Below, piece by piece: positions 8,039 through 13,653 of a stretch of DNA of 29,407 nt. The notes beneath the pieces are model-generated. The model made no database searches, was not told the origin of the DNA, and worked only from the letters and a program-made list of their open reading frames with translations. How positions within the stretch are numbered: position 1 is the first letter of the stretch; each line of letters begins with the position of its first letter. The translations under genes and the position numbers were made by a program. This DNA is from a virus: positions 1 to 29,407 of IMG/VR virus record IMGVR_UViG_3300009152_000153; one strand, 5' to 3'.

Positions 8039-8080
8039 TCGGGGTGTGGGCTTTTCCACATACACATAGGAGTATTAGAT

Positions 8081-8737
8081 ATGAATGCAACAACTAACTC
8101 AGTAGTAGAAGTAACAGTATCAGAGCAAGACTTGCTCGGCTTTAAGGCTAACGGCTCGGCTTTCGGGGAGTCAGAGTTAACAGCGGATGGTGCGTTGTTT
8201 GACTTTACTAAGCGGGTTTGTCCTAACGGCGGGACAACTGCCAACTGGTATGTGCTAGAAGCTGGTGCTAAGTCTTGGAAAGCGGGCTATGCTGAAGTTA
8301 AGAGTATCCCGTTGACTGGTGATGATGGTAAGGAAAACAATACAGTCACCAAGGCTTACTCTAGATTCTTGGCTCAATGCTGTGACAAGTACGGGCTCAT
8401 CAAGCCAACCAAGCCAACAACAACTGCTCAGGATAAGAAAGAGCAACGCAGTAAAGCGCAGTTGGCTATGGATGAACTCAAGGCTAAACCAATGGAGGAC
8501 TTGATAGCCGAGGTTCAGATGTTGTCGGCGTCACCAACATTGGATAATCTAAAAAAGGCTAGTAAGGTTCAAAAAGCCGTAGAGTCCAAGCGCAAGGACT
8601 TGCTTGCTGATCGTTTAGATGGTATTAAAGCCAAGCAGAAAGAGGTTAAGGACTTAATAGGTAATTGTATGGATGAGTCCAAGCTTGATATGGTTTTAGA
8701 TATATTGTTAGATAATGTTGATGTTGCAGTAATGTAA
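8081..8737 (+). CDS. Two-domain protein of unknown function, paralogue A
   Basis: A 218-aa protein. I chose the ATG at 8081 because AGGAG lies 8 nt upstream; the frame is open further left but without a ribosome site. The N-terminal part (about 10-105) has aromatic and Gly residues (GGTTANWYVLEAGAKSW) and may be a compact globular domain. After a Thr/Lys linker, residues about 118-218 are highly charged helices. Residues about 130-165 contain AEVQMLSASPTLDNLKKASK, which matches AEIAMLSKVPNSKNLAQAQK in the protein at 9540. The pair looks paralogous. Being first in the rightward arm suggests an early role, perhaps nucleic-acid binding. No family is recognised. Confidence 0.8.
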   Translation: MNATTNSVVEVTVSEQDLLGFKANGSAFGESELTADGALFDFTKRVCPNGGTTANWYVLEAGAKSWKAGYAEVKSIPLTGDDGKENNTVTKAYSRFLAQCCDKYGLIKPTKPTTTAQDKKEQRSKAQLAMDELKAKPMEDLIAEVQMLSASPTLDNLKKASKVQKAVESKRKDLLADRLDGIKAKQKEVKDLIGNCMDESKLDMVLDILLDNVDVAVM

Positions 8738-8743
8738 TAACAG

Positions 8744-8770
8744 GGTCGGCTTGGTGATACTGAGCCGACC
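8744..8770 (+). other. Intercistronic stem-loop
   Basis: An 8-bp perfect stem, GGTCGGCT (8744-8751) with AGCCGACC (8763-8770) and an 11-nt loop, lies between the genes at 8081 and 8800. No T-run follows, so an mRNA stability or attenuation element is more likely than a full terminator. Confidence 0.55.
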
Positions 8771-8799
8771 TATCTTAACTAAATAGAAAAGGAAATACC

Positions 8800-8991
8800 A
8801 TGTTTTTAGCCGAATGGAATGAAGAGGGCAAATACCATAGCAAGATGTTTGATTCTGAATTATCCGCTACTGAATTTGCTGTTGATGCTTACCTTGATTG
8901 TTTAGTATCAGTATCAATAAGACCTTACTCTTTTGGTTCTAGAGAATTGGATACGGAATTTGAATACCACATCGAGGCTAACCAAGACTAA
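8800..8991 (+). CDS. Small acidic protein (63 aa)
   Basis: ATG at 8800 follows AAAGGAAATACC, a good ribosome site. The 63-aa product is acidic and aromatic (MFLAEWNEEGKYHSKMF at the start, ELDTEFEYHIEANQD at the end). A terminator begins at its stop codon, so it closes the first rightward unit. Function unknown. Confidence 0.7.
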   Translation: MFLAEWNEEGKYHSKMFDSELSATEFAVDAYLDCLVSVSIRPYSFGSRELDTEFEYHIEANQD

Positions 8992-9015
8992 ACCCCGAAA
9001 GGGGTTTTTTATTTT
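8991..9015 (+). terminator. Rho-independent terminator
   Basis: AACCCC-GAAA-GGGGTT stem (8991-9006) with a stable GNRA tetraloop and a following TTTTATTTT tract. It overlaps the stop of the 63-aa gene and ends the first rightward unit. Confidence 0.85.
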
Positions 9016-9060
9016 CCTAAGGAACTGGTTGTAAGCGACGCTTTAGCCTTTTGCTCCGCA

Positions 9061-9089
9061 GGACAAAGTGACACGAAGTCATAATGTCC
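9061..9089. promoter_or_regulatory. 29-bp dyad, copy 1
   Basis: GGACA-AAG-TGAC-ACGAA-GTCA-TAA-TGTCC: both arm blocks match perfectly. It lies about 45 bp beyond the terminator of the first unit and just ahead of the octamer cluster, upstream of the promoter at 9419. Confidence 0.85.
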
Positions 9090-9092
9090 CCT

Positions 9093-9406
9093 ATTGTTCT
9101 GCGAATTTTATATCGTTCTATGCAATGTTCTGTAAAATATCCTTATAAATCAATAATGTCCGTAATGTTCTATTGTTCTGTACCGAAAAATTGAAAATCC
9201 AAAAGACAAAGACCCCCTTCGCATAGTGTAAGCACAAAGCACACTTAGGAATTTAGAATCTGAATTTCATTTTTTTAGTAGTAGAACAATAGAACATTAT
9301 ATATATATAGAGGTTTTTGCTTTCCATCCCCTTGATTTTATTGGGTTTGTATTGTTCTATTGATTACAGAACATTGACAGAACAATACCCGTATTTATAG
9401 AACAAA
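9093..9406. repeat. Cluster of AGAACAAT/AGAACATT octamers (candidate origin or control array)
   Basis: The octamer occurs as ATTGTTCT or AATGTTCT at 9093, 9124, 9164, 9172 and 9351, and as AGAACAAT, AGAACATT or AGAACAAA at 9283, 9291, 9368, 9379 and 9399; a diverged GTTCT is at 9115. The tandem pair at 9164-9179 is the exact reverse complement of the tandem pair at 9283-9298 (16 bp). A TA-only run (about 9296-9308) adjoins the second pair. Iterated short sites beside an AT-rich stretch are typical of phage and plasmid replication origins, but an operator array is equally possible. Confidence 0.75.
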
Positions 9407-9418
9407 GCGGACAAACGC

Positions 9419-9447
9419 TTGACATTGTCATGATTCTCTGTTATACT
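9419..9447 (+). promoter_or_regulatory. Strong sigma70-type promoter, copy 1
   Basis: Perfect TTGACA (9419-9424), 17-bp spacer, TATACT (9442-9447). An extra GGACA lies at 9409-9413, 5 bp upstream of the -35, and TGAC-ATT-GTCA (9420-9430) overlaps the -35. The promoter and flanks are nearly repeated at 10319-10347. The start site would be near 9454, which places dyad copy 2 in the leader. Confidence 0.88.
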
Positions 9448-9489
9448 ACAAGGGTAGTAAGGCAATACAGAAGCACCTTTTCATTTAAC

Positions 9490-9518
9490 GGACAAACTGA
9501 CATCTAGTCATAATGTCC
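9490..9518. promoter_or_regulatory. 29-bp dyad, copy 2
   Basis: GGACA-AAC-TGAC-ATCTA-GTCA-TAA-TGTCC, identical over all 29 bp to copy 6 at 13597. It lies in the transcribed leader, about 36 nt after the predicted start site and 21 bp before the start codon at 9540. Confidence 0.88.
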
Positions 9519-9539
9519 AAATTTACGGAGAATCACACT

Positions 9540-10133
9540 ATGCTACAAACTATCAAAACCGCAGAAATGCTAAACCAATTTAGCGAAACCGAAACCGCTA
9601 GTCTTATCTCTGCATCCATCGCCTATCACGAAGCAGGAATTGAATCAGGCAATGCTGTAAAAACCTATCAGACCATCATTGGTGCAAAACCTACCTACGA
9701 ACGCTACGAAATGGGTCGTATCATTTTTATCGAATCGTTGGAAAACGAGGGTCTGTCCGAAGATGCAGGGAACAAAAGATGGGAGCGCTTGCGCAAGGAA
9801 ATGGGTTTAACCGCTATCCCTAAATCTACTAATCCTGATTCTATCCGCAAGGCAGAACAAAGGGCAGAAGCTAAAGAGAAGCAAAGGGCAGAATTTGCAG
9901 GCAAAACCGATGACCAATTAAAGGCGGAAATTGCTATGCTCTCAAAAGTGCCTAACAGTAAAAACTTAGCACAAGCCCAAAAAATCAGTAGAGAAATAGA
10001 CTTACGCTTTAAAGAAGAAACCAAAGGCGAAGAAGAAGCACGAAAAACCCTCATTGCCGAAATCAATGAGTGGCTTAAAACCCAAAACCTAGAAACAATA
10101 AAGAATTACGCAAGAAGCATGAATCTAGTCTAA
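9540..10133 (+). CDS. Two-domain protein of unknown function, paralogue B
   Basis: A 197-aa protein. The frame also contains an ATG at 9513, but that lies inside dyad copy 2 and lacks a ribosome site. The ATG at 9540 has GGAG 9 nt upstream and is preferred. The N-terminal half (about 15-95) is helical with aromatics (TYERYEMGRIIFIESLENE). Residues about 100-125 are Ala/Lys/Glu-rich coiled coil. Residues about 127-150 (LKAEIAMLSKVPNSKNLAQA) match the C-terminal motif of the protein at 8081. It is the only gene between its promoter and two terminators, so it is separately controlled. A small regulator or DNA-binding protein is plausible; no known family is recognised. Confidence 0.85.
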   Translation: MLQTIKTAEMLNQFSETETASLISASIAYHEAGIESGNAVKTYQTIIGAKPTYERYEMGRIIFIESLENEGLSEDAGNKRWERLRKEMGLTAIPKSTNPDSIRKAEQRAEAKEKQRAEFAGKTDDQLKAEIAMLSKVPNSKNLAQAQKISREIDLRFKEETKGEEEARKTLIAEINEWLKTQNLETIKNYARSMNLV

Positions 10134-10135
10134 CC

Positions 10136-10153
10136 ATAGGGGGAAACCCCTAT
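10136..10153 (+). terminator. First hairpin of a tandem terminator
   Basis: ATAGGGG-GAAA-CCCCTAT, a 7-bp stem with a GNRA tetraloop 2 nt after the stop of the gene at 9540. Only a weak T content follows; the second hairpin at 10162 supplies the T-tract. Confidence 0.6.
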
Positions 10154-10161
10154 TCACTACG

Positions 10162-10184
10162 AACCCCCTTTATGGGGGTTTTTT
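10162..10184 (+). terminator. Rho-independent terminator
   Basis: AACCCCC-TTTAT-GGGGGTT stem followed by TTTTC. It ends the transcription unit of the gene at 9540. Confidence 0.88.
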
Positions 10185-10318
10185 CTTGTCCAAAATCCAA
10201 GCAGGGAACTGGCGGAATATCGCAGGCGACGCCACAGAGCCAAACAAAAATCGGCAATAAGTACCAAAGGACAAAACCCTACGCAACAAAACATAGCCGA
10301 CTAAAGACGGACAAGGAC

Positions 10319-10347
10319 TTGACATTGTTAGCTTTCTGTGTTATACT
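10319..10347 (+). promoter_or_regulatory. Strong sigma70-type promoter, copy 2
   Basis: Perfect TTGACA (10319-10324), 17-bp spacer, TATACT (10342-10347). It shares GGACAA at the same upstream offset, CTTGACATTGT, GTTATACT and AAGGGTA with copy 1, exactly 900 bp to the left. It heads the operon that starts at 10431 and may reach the terminator at 18367. Confidence 0.88.
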
Positions 10348-10385
10348 GTAAGGGTAAGTCGAGCTATGCAATCACACAAACCACA

Positions 10386-10414
10386 GGACAAGATGACCAA
10401 ATGTCAGTATGTCC
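10386..10414. promoter_or_regulatory. 29-bp dyad, copy 3
   Basis: GGACA-AGA-TGAC-CAAAT-GTCA-GTA-TGTCC. It lies in the leader, about 32 nt after the predicted start site of promoter copy 2 and 16 bp before the start codon at 10431. Confidence 0.87.
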
Positions 10415-10430
10415 CAACAAAGGAGAGCAA

Positions 10431-10697
10431 ATGTCCCAACACCTCACCCAACGAGCAACCCACGAATCCCACCGCTATTTCTGTATAGCCAACATCGCCA
10501 AAGACTGCCAAATTTATGTAAACGGCAGACGAGCCAACTTTCTTATCGACAAATCCAAACCCCTAACTTGCATGAAGTGTGGCGACGCCATAGCAAAGAA
10601 CAGGAAGTTTACTGTCGCACCCATGAACAAAAGCAATTACTACCATGTCTACAACCCTGACATGCTCAAGCAACTCAACCCAAAGCGTACAACATGA
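10431..10697 (+). CDS. Small Cys-containing protein (88 aa)
   Basis: ATG at 10431 with AGGAG 5 nt upstream. The frame extends left to about 10338, but that would run through the promoter and the dyad. The product is basic. It has RYFCIANIAKDCQIYVNGRR (about 15-34) and LTCMKCGDAIAKNRKF (about 46-60), where the CxxC pair with C18 and C26 could bind zinc. It ends in ATGA overlap with the HTH gene at 10694. It is the first gene of the long rightward operon. A small nucleic-acid-binding protein is plausible but unproven. Confidence 0.78.
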   Translation: MSQHLTQRATHESHRYFCIANIAKDCQIYVNGRRANFLIDKSKPLTCMKCGDAIAKNRKFTVAPMNKSNYYHVYNPDMLKQLNPKRTT

Positions 10698-10930
10698 CAT
10701 TTGCAAAAAAAGACCTAAGAGCAAGGGGTGAGCCGACATGGTTAAAAGAAGTGTCGCCTCATTCCGCTTTAAACGCTAGGGACTTCCAAGAGTTGCTAGA
10801 TATAAGTCATGGGTTTTTTAACGAAAAGATAGCAACGGGCGAGATACCTCCGCCTGACAAAAGAATACGCAACCATAGGTTTTGGTATGTTGAAACAGTA
10901 AGGAAGTTTTTTAAAGGAGAAGCAAAATGA
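10694..10930 (+). CDS. Excisionase/MerR-like winged helix-turn-helix protein
   Basis: A 78-aa protein overlapping the previous gene by ATGA. Residues about 27-72 (LNARDFQELLDISHGFFNEK, then ATGEIPPPDKRIRNHRFWYV) fit the AlpA/Xis-type layout: helix, turn, recognition helix, a Pro-containing wing with basic residues, then an aromatic strand leading to the last helix. Such proteins bind DNA as small regulators or recombination directionality factors. No integrase is visible, so regulation is the likelier role. Its operon starts with dyad copy 3, making it a candidate ligand of that site, with no direct evidence. Confidence 0.72.
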   Translation: MTFAKKDLRARGEPTWLKEVSPHSALNARDFQELLDISHGFFNEKIATGEIPPPDKRIRNHRFWYVETVRKFFKGEAK

Positions 10931-11079
10931 TTTATATATTTGGAGCATTATCAATCGTAGTATCTATCATGACAATCTGTGTTTCTATAATACTGGATAA
11001 CAACGGACTCATACCTGTAATCGGCTTAACCATAAGTTCCTTTACATTCGGCTTCATTATGGGAGAAAACCGTGAATAG
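10927..11079 (+). CDS. Small membrane protein (50 aa)
   Basis: ATG at 10927 overlaps the previous stop (ATGA), with AAAGGAG upstream. The product has two hydrophobic segments, FGALSIVVSIMTICVSIIL and IPVIGLTISSFTFGFIMG, joined by DNNG, and a polar GENRE end. It is probably a two-helix inner-membrane protein. Its 3' end overlaps the GTG start of the next gene. No family is recognised. Confidence 0.72.
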   Translation: MIYIFGALSIVVSIMTICVSIILDNNGLIPVIGLTISSFTFGFIMGENRE

Positions 11080-11293
11080 GGACAAAATGACAATCGGTCA
11101 GTATGTCGTGGAAGAAGTAGAAGAAGGGTCAATAAACGACATTGCCATCGTTAAAAGCTACGCATACTGCGACGAATACAACACAAACACAGGAAAAGTA
11201 GAGCCAAAGCAAGGTGCTAGGTTTTTAAAAGAAGGTTATATCGACGGATTCTTAGCAGGCTTTGCCTACAAATTTACAGGAAAAACAGAATGA
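11072..11293 (+). CDS. Small protein (73 aa) with the dyad across its start
   Basis: The likely start is GTG at 11072, with GGGAG about 6 nt upstream; ATG at 11087 is the alternative. The product begins MNRDKMTIGQYVVEE and ends with ARFLKEGYIDGFLAGFAYKFTG, which suggests a small alpha/beta fold. It overlaps the membrane gene by 8 nt and the next gene by 4 nt. Dyad copy 4 covers codons 3-13, so the site is coding here. Function unknown. Confidence 0.7.
   Translation: MNRDKMTIGQYVVEEVEEGSINDIAIVKSYAYCDEYNTNTGKVEPKQGARFLKEGYIDGFLAGFAYKFTGKTE
11080..11108. promoter_or_regulatory. 29-bp dyad, copy 4 (inside a coding start)
   Basis: GGACA-AAA-TGAC-AATCG-GTCA-GTA-TGTCG: the last base differs from the consensus and the core is intact. 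It lies in the first codons of the gene at 11072 and includes the alternative ATG at 11087. Confidence 0.78.
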
Positions 11294-11481
11294 CAACGCA
11301 CTACAAAGGCGAACGCATCGCCGACTTACTACAAATCATAGCTGAGATGGAGCAAAGGCTTAGGTTAATAACTGCTGACACCGACCCCTTTTCTCTAGCA
11401 CAGTATGAAGAAGTGGCACATGGCTATTCATCGCTTGCCATAGCAAAAGCGAAACTAACGGCATTACAAGGAGAGAAATGA
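11290..11481 (+). CDS. Small helical protein (63 aa)
   Basis: ATG at 11290 overlaps the previous stop (ATGA), and the stop overlaps the next start. The product is helical and charged (ERIADLLQIIAEMEQRLRLI in the first half; SSLAIAKAKLTALQGEK at the end). An antiparallel helical hairpin is plausible. Function unknown. Confidence 0.7.
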   Translation: MTTHYKGERIADLLQIIAEMEQRLRLITADTDPFSLAQYEEVAHGYSSLAIAKAKLTALQGEK

Positions 11482-11630
11482 TGAAGAAGAAAGTCGTATC
11501 GTGGGTAATAGAAGTGGAGTGGGAAGATGGGACTATCGAAAAGATTGCTGATGTGGGTGATCTTGTTGCAGGGTATGTAGATGGTCACTTGTCCTTTTTA
11601 GAAGATGAACTTAACGGAGAGAACGAATGA
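11478..11630 (+). CDS. Small protein (50 aa)
   Basis: ATGATG at 11478 with GGAGAG just upstream; both ends are coupled by ATGA overlaps. The product begins MMKKKVVSWVIEVEWEDGT and ends in an acidic helix (HLSFLEDELNGENE). The first half looks like a beta hairpin. It is too short for automatic gene lists but fits the operon perfectly. Function unknown. Confidence 0.68.
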   Translation: MMKKKVVSWVIEVEWEDGTIEKIADVGDLVAGYVDGHLSFLEDELNGENE

Positions 11631-11845
11631 GCAAGACGGATCTACACCAAGAACTATCGGAGTTTATTACCGATGAACGAGATCAAGATACGGTTTTAGA
11701 ACTGTTCTGGGAACTCAAAGACGCACCCCTTAACTCAGAAGGACGAAAAGAATCTGCTCGTAAGATAGTAGACCTACGCAGTATCTATGGGGAAAACCTT
11801 GACCACGCAATCAATCTATTACTCGACTACAAGGAAGGTAAATGA
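11627..11845 (+). CDS. Small acidic helical protein (72 aa)
   Basis: ATG at 11627 follows GGAGAG and overlaps the previous stop (ATGA). The product is acidic and helical (LHQELSEFITDERDQDTVLE, then LDHAINLLLDYKEGK). It is coupled to the next gene by ATGA. No domain is recognised; acidic small early proteins of phages often target host enzymes, but nothing here identifies a target. Confidence 0.7.
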   Translation: MSKTDLHQELSEFITDERDQDTVLELFWELKDAPLNSEGRKESARKIVDLRSIYGENLDHAINLLLDYKEGK

Positions 11846-12027
11846 CTGAGGACGAACTCAAGCTAGTAAGAAAAGCCATTAACGATTTGGAAACAGGGAT
11901 GCACTTCAATGCACCGAAATCCTTTTTGCGAATCATGTCGTGGCAGGCTAAAGAAACACTTAACGAACTATTAGAAAGGCAACACGATGACAACTTGGAC
12001 AATGCAGGACTTGACCCCCACGCCTGA
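11842..12027 (+). CDS. Small protein (61 aa)
   Basis: ATG at 11842 overlaps the previous stop, with AAGGAAG upstream. The product begins MTEDELKLVRKAINDLETG and continues with a second helix (KETLNELLERQ). The last 41 nt also code, in another frame, for the start of the gene at 11987. The C-terminal HDDNLDNAGLDPHA may therefore be shaped by that overlap. Function unknown. Confidence 0.62.
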   Translation: MTEDELKLVRKAINDLETGMHFNAPKSFLRIMSWQAKETLNELLERQHDDNLDNAGLDPHA

Positions 12028-12385
12028 GGAAGAAGAAGCATGGGCAATGATGGAAAAAGAGCAGGAATACCAACAACTAAAGCAACAACAGAAAGAAAAG
12101 AGGGACGACATGTATTGGAACAATCGCATTGTTAAAGAAACAATTAAGTATCTGCACGATGGTAAAGAGATGGTCGAGCATTACTACGAGATCAGCGAAG
12201 TTTATTACAACGACAAAGACGAACCATGTGGGTACTGCAAATCTACTGCGGGCGGAGAAACATTTGATGAGATGCGTGAAGTGTATAGCCGTATGGCAGA
12301 AGCATTTAAGTTTGATGTGCTAGATGCAGACAAAGACTTTAACCACAAATTTAATGAGGACGAAGAAGATGGTAAGGAAATCTAA
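11987..12385 (+). CDS. Acidic protein (132 aa), unknown
   Basis: ATG at 11987 lies inside the previous gene; no other start with a better ribosome site is clear, and the ATG at 12110 would remove the N-terminal coiled coil. Residues about 10-40 are Glu/Gln-rich (EEEEAWAMMEKEQEYQQLKQ). The middle contains a CGYC pair (about 81-84) in YYNDKDEPCGYCKSTAGG. The C-terminal part is acidic (DEEDGKEI). A zinc or redox role for CxxC is possible but unsupported by further Cys. Confidence 0.65.
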   Translation: MTTWTMQDLTPTPEEEEAWAMMEKEQEYQQLKQQQKEKRDDMYWNNRIVKETIKYLHDGKEMVEHYYEISEVYYNDKDEPCGYCKSTAGGETFDEMREVYSRMAEAFKFDVLDADKDFNHKFNEDEEDGKEI

Positions 12386-12623
12386 AAAGACTGCGAAGTG
12401 GCAATACTTAGGCGAGACCGACCCCGCCGAGTATATACATAGCAACAAGACCCATCGAACTGCAAGCGAGGCATTTCGTGATGCCGACTACGCATACGCA
12501 GGGTGGAAACCAAAGTCGGAGTGGCAAGATTGCAAAGAGTTTATAAGTGGCATGATATTTATGTCGCCTATGATTGCTTTCTGTCTGTATATTTTATATC
12601 TAGTAATAGTAGCGACAAACTGA
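12369..12623 (+). CDS. Protein with a C-terminal membrane helix (84 aa)
   Basis: I chose ATG at 12369, 17 nt inside the previous gene and preceded by a purine-rich GAGGACGAAGAAG. The open frame further left lacks a ribosome site. The N-terminal part is basic and polar (MVRKSKKTAKWQYLGETDP, with TASEAFRDADYAYAGW near the middle). Residues about 60-81 form one strong transmembrane segment (MIFMSPMIAFCLYILYLVIV). The topology would place the N-terminus in the cytoplasm. Its stop codon falls inside dyad copy 5. Function unknown. Confidence 0.68.
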   Translation: MVRKSKKTAKWQYLGETDPAEYIHSNKTHRTASEAFRDADYAYAGWKPKSEWQDCKEFISGMIFMSPMIAFCLYILYLVIVATN

Positions 12624-12641
12624 CATGGTGTCAGGATGTCT
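12613..12641. promoter_or_regulatory. 29-bp dyad, copy 5
   Basis: CGACA-AAC-TGAC-ATGGT-GTCA-GGA-TGTCT: the two outermost bases differ and the 16-base core is intact. It covers the stop codon of the gene at 12369 and lies 18 bp before the start codon at 12660. Confidence 0.8.
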
Positions 12642-12659
12642 TTTTAAAAGGAGAAGTGT

Positions 12660-13595
12660 ATGAGTTGGGGAATAGGTAGGTACAACACCGCAGGGCTGCC
12701 TGCATTGATAGACTTTGCAGCTGCAAAGAGGCATTACGAATCAGTCGTTCCGATTCGTGGGAGAAGTCAAGTAGTCAGACCCGCAGGCAGTAATCGACGC
12801 TTTAGTTGGTACACCATCGAGAAGAACATGAAGTCAGTAGAAGATGGTAGCCCAGTAGGTAGGTGGGTAGAGTCGTATGGTATTAAAGTATACGGCTCTG
12901 ATTTAGTGGAGTTCCACGCCGACGGCAACATCACGCTACGCACAAGCAAGTGGGCATCGCCGACTACGATGTCAGTCTTATATTATTCAACGGCATCATT
13001 CGGGTCGGTGTTTAGCGAGAGGGGCAAGTGGTATTTCACAAACAAGGCAGGCAAGTGCTATGTGTTTCATGGCGAACTACCGCTACACAATAAAGATGGG
13101 GTGTATGAACCGATAGATATAAAGCAAGAGCATAAGCATAGAGTTGACCGCAAAGCTATGAACGCAATAGCAAAGAAGTACAAGTTGTTCGTAGACTATG
13201 CGACGCAGATGCTTTTGATTGAACCCAATGTCACACGGCTAGAGATGGCTGAGTTTGTGCAAGGTATTGACTTTAAATCTCCTGACATTATTCCTGATAA
13301 TAGATGGCGAGGGGACAAAGTATCGGGAGAGAACCGAGCAAAGATGCTTAAGTATATAGATAAGTTTACGGCTACGGGCGATCTAGGTTTAGCTTACGAG
13401 TTAGCTTGTTATATGGCGATTTGCTTTGGTCGTTGGCAGTATCGTGCCAACCTGACTCATTGCACACCCGATAAGTTTAAGCGTGGTTTCAAAGAGATGT
13501 TGAAGTACAGCTTCAGAGATGAAGTGTTTGTTAAAGAAGCACAAGAAGTAGGTGTTCCGTTTCATGATGTAAACAAGAAGTATTTTTATTACTAA
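12660..13595 (+). CDS. Conserved-looking protein of the MoxR/VWA cassette (311 aa)
   Basis: ATG at 12660 with AAAGGAG about 6 nt upstream. The N-terminal half is rich in beta strands and aromatics (FSWYTIEKNM, GKWYFTNKAGKCYVFHGE), suggesting one or two beta domains. The C-terminal half (about 160-311) is helical and Lys-rich, ending in KKYFYY. I recognise no catalytic motif. It is bracketed by dyad copies 5 and 6 and lies immediately before the MoxR-like ATPase, so it probably acts with that cassette, perhaps as substrate or adaptor. That role is inferred from position only. Confidence 0.8.
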   Translation: MSWGIGRYNTAGLPALIDFAAAKRHYESVVPIRGRSQVVRPAGSNRRFSWYTIEKNMKSVEDGSPVGRWVESYGIKVYGSDLVEFHADGNITLRTSKWASPTTMSVLYYSTASFGSVFSERGKWYFTNKAGKCYVFHGELPLHNKDGVYEPIDIKQEHKHRVDRKAMNAIAKKYKLFVDYATQMLLIEPNVTRLEMAEFVQGIDFKSPDIIPDNRWRGDKVSGENRAKMLKYIDKFTATGDLGLAYELACYMAICFGRWQYRANLTHCTPDKFKRGFKEMLKYSFRDEVFVKEAQEVGVPFHDVNKKYFYY

Positions 13596-13596
13596 A

Positions 13597-13625
13597 GGAC
13601 AAACTGACATCTAGTCATAATGTCC
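13597..13625. promoter_or_regulatory. 29-bp dyad, copy 6
   Basis: Identical over 29 bp to copy 2 at 9490. It starts 1 bp after the stop codon of the 311-aa gene and ends 28 bp before the MoxR-like start codon. Confidence 0.88.
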
Positions 13626-13653
13626 ATAACTAAAACTGTAAAAGGAAATCAAA

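Larger units (their letters stand above)
7532..8080. other. Divergent intergenic control region
   Basis: This 549-bp gene-free stretch separates the leftward head operon from the rightward arm. It is AT-rich, with runs of T and TATATA-like steps around 7740-7770. It holds a near-consensus leftward promoter (7588-7616), a 15-bp G/C palindrome (7771-7785), a direct repeat TTTTGGTGCA at 7601-7610 and 7794-7803, G-rich tracts at about 7857-7867 and 7941-7955, and a rightward promoter candidate at 8011-8038. I could support no gene here. Confidence 0.7.
9016..9539. other. Gene-free control region with octamer cluster, dyads and promoter
   Basis: About 520 bp without a credible gene. In order it holds a GGAACTGG-containing stretch (9020-9027) shared with the region after 10184, dyad copy 1 (9061-9089), the octamer cluster (9093-9406), a strong promoter (9419-9447), dyad copy 2 (9490-9518) and the ribosome site of the gene at 9540. 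Around 9296-9310 there is a pure TA run. Confidence 0.75.
10134..10430. other. Inter-operon region
   Basis: About 300 bp without a gene. It holds two terminator hairpins, a GGAACTGG (about 10205-10212) followed by a GCGACGC element that resembles the segment after 9015, the second copy of the strong promoter (10319-10347), dyad copy 3 and the AGGAG ribosome site of the gene at 10431. Its layout repeats that of 8991-9540 in shorter form and without the octamers. Confidence 0.65.

Noticed and set aside
9513-9539. N-terminal extension of the gene at 9540 from ATG 9513
   Set aside because: That ATG lies inside dyad copy 2 and has no ribosome site, whereas ATG 9540 has GGAG at good spacing.
10338-10430. 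N-terminal extension of the gene at 10431
   Set aside because: It would run through the promoter -10 and dyad copy 3; AGGAG supports the ATG at 10431.
10694-10930. Excisionase-like gene as evidence of a temperate phage
   Set aside because: No integrase, attachment-site pair or CI-type lysogeny cassette is seen in the window, so lifestyle cannot be inferred.
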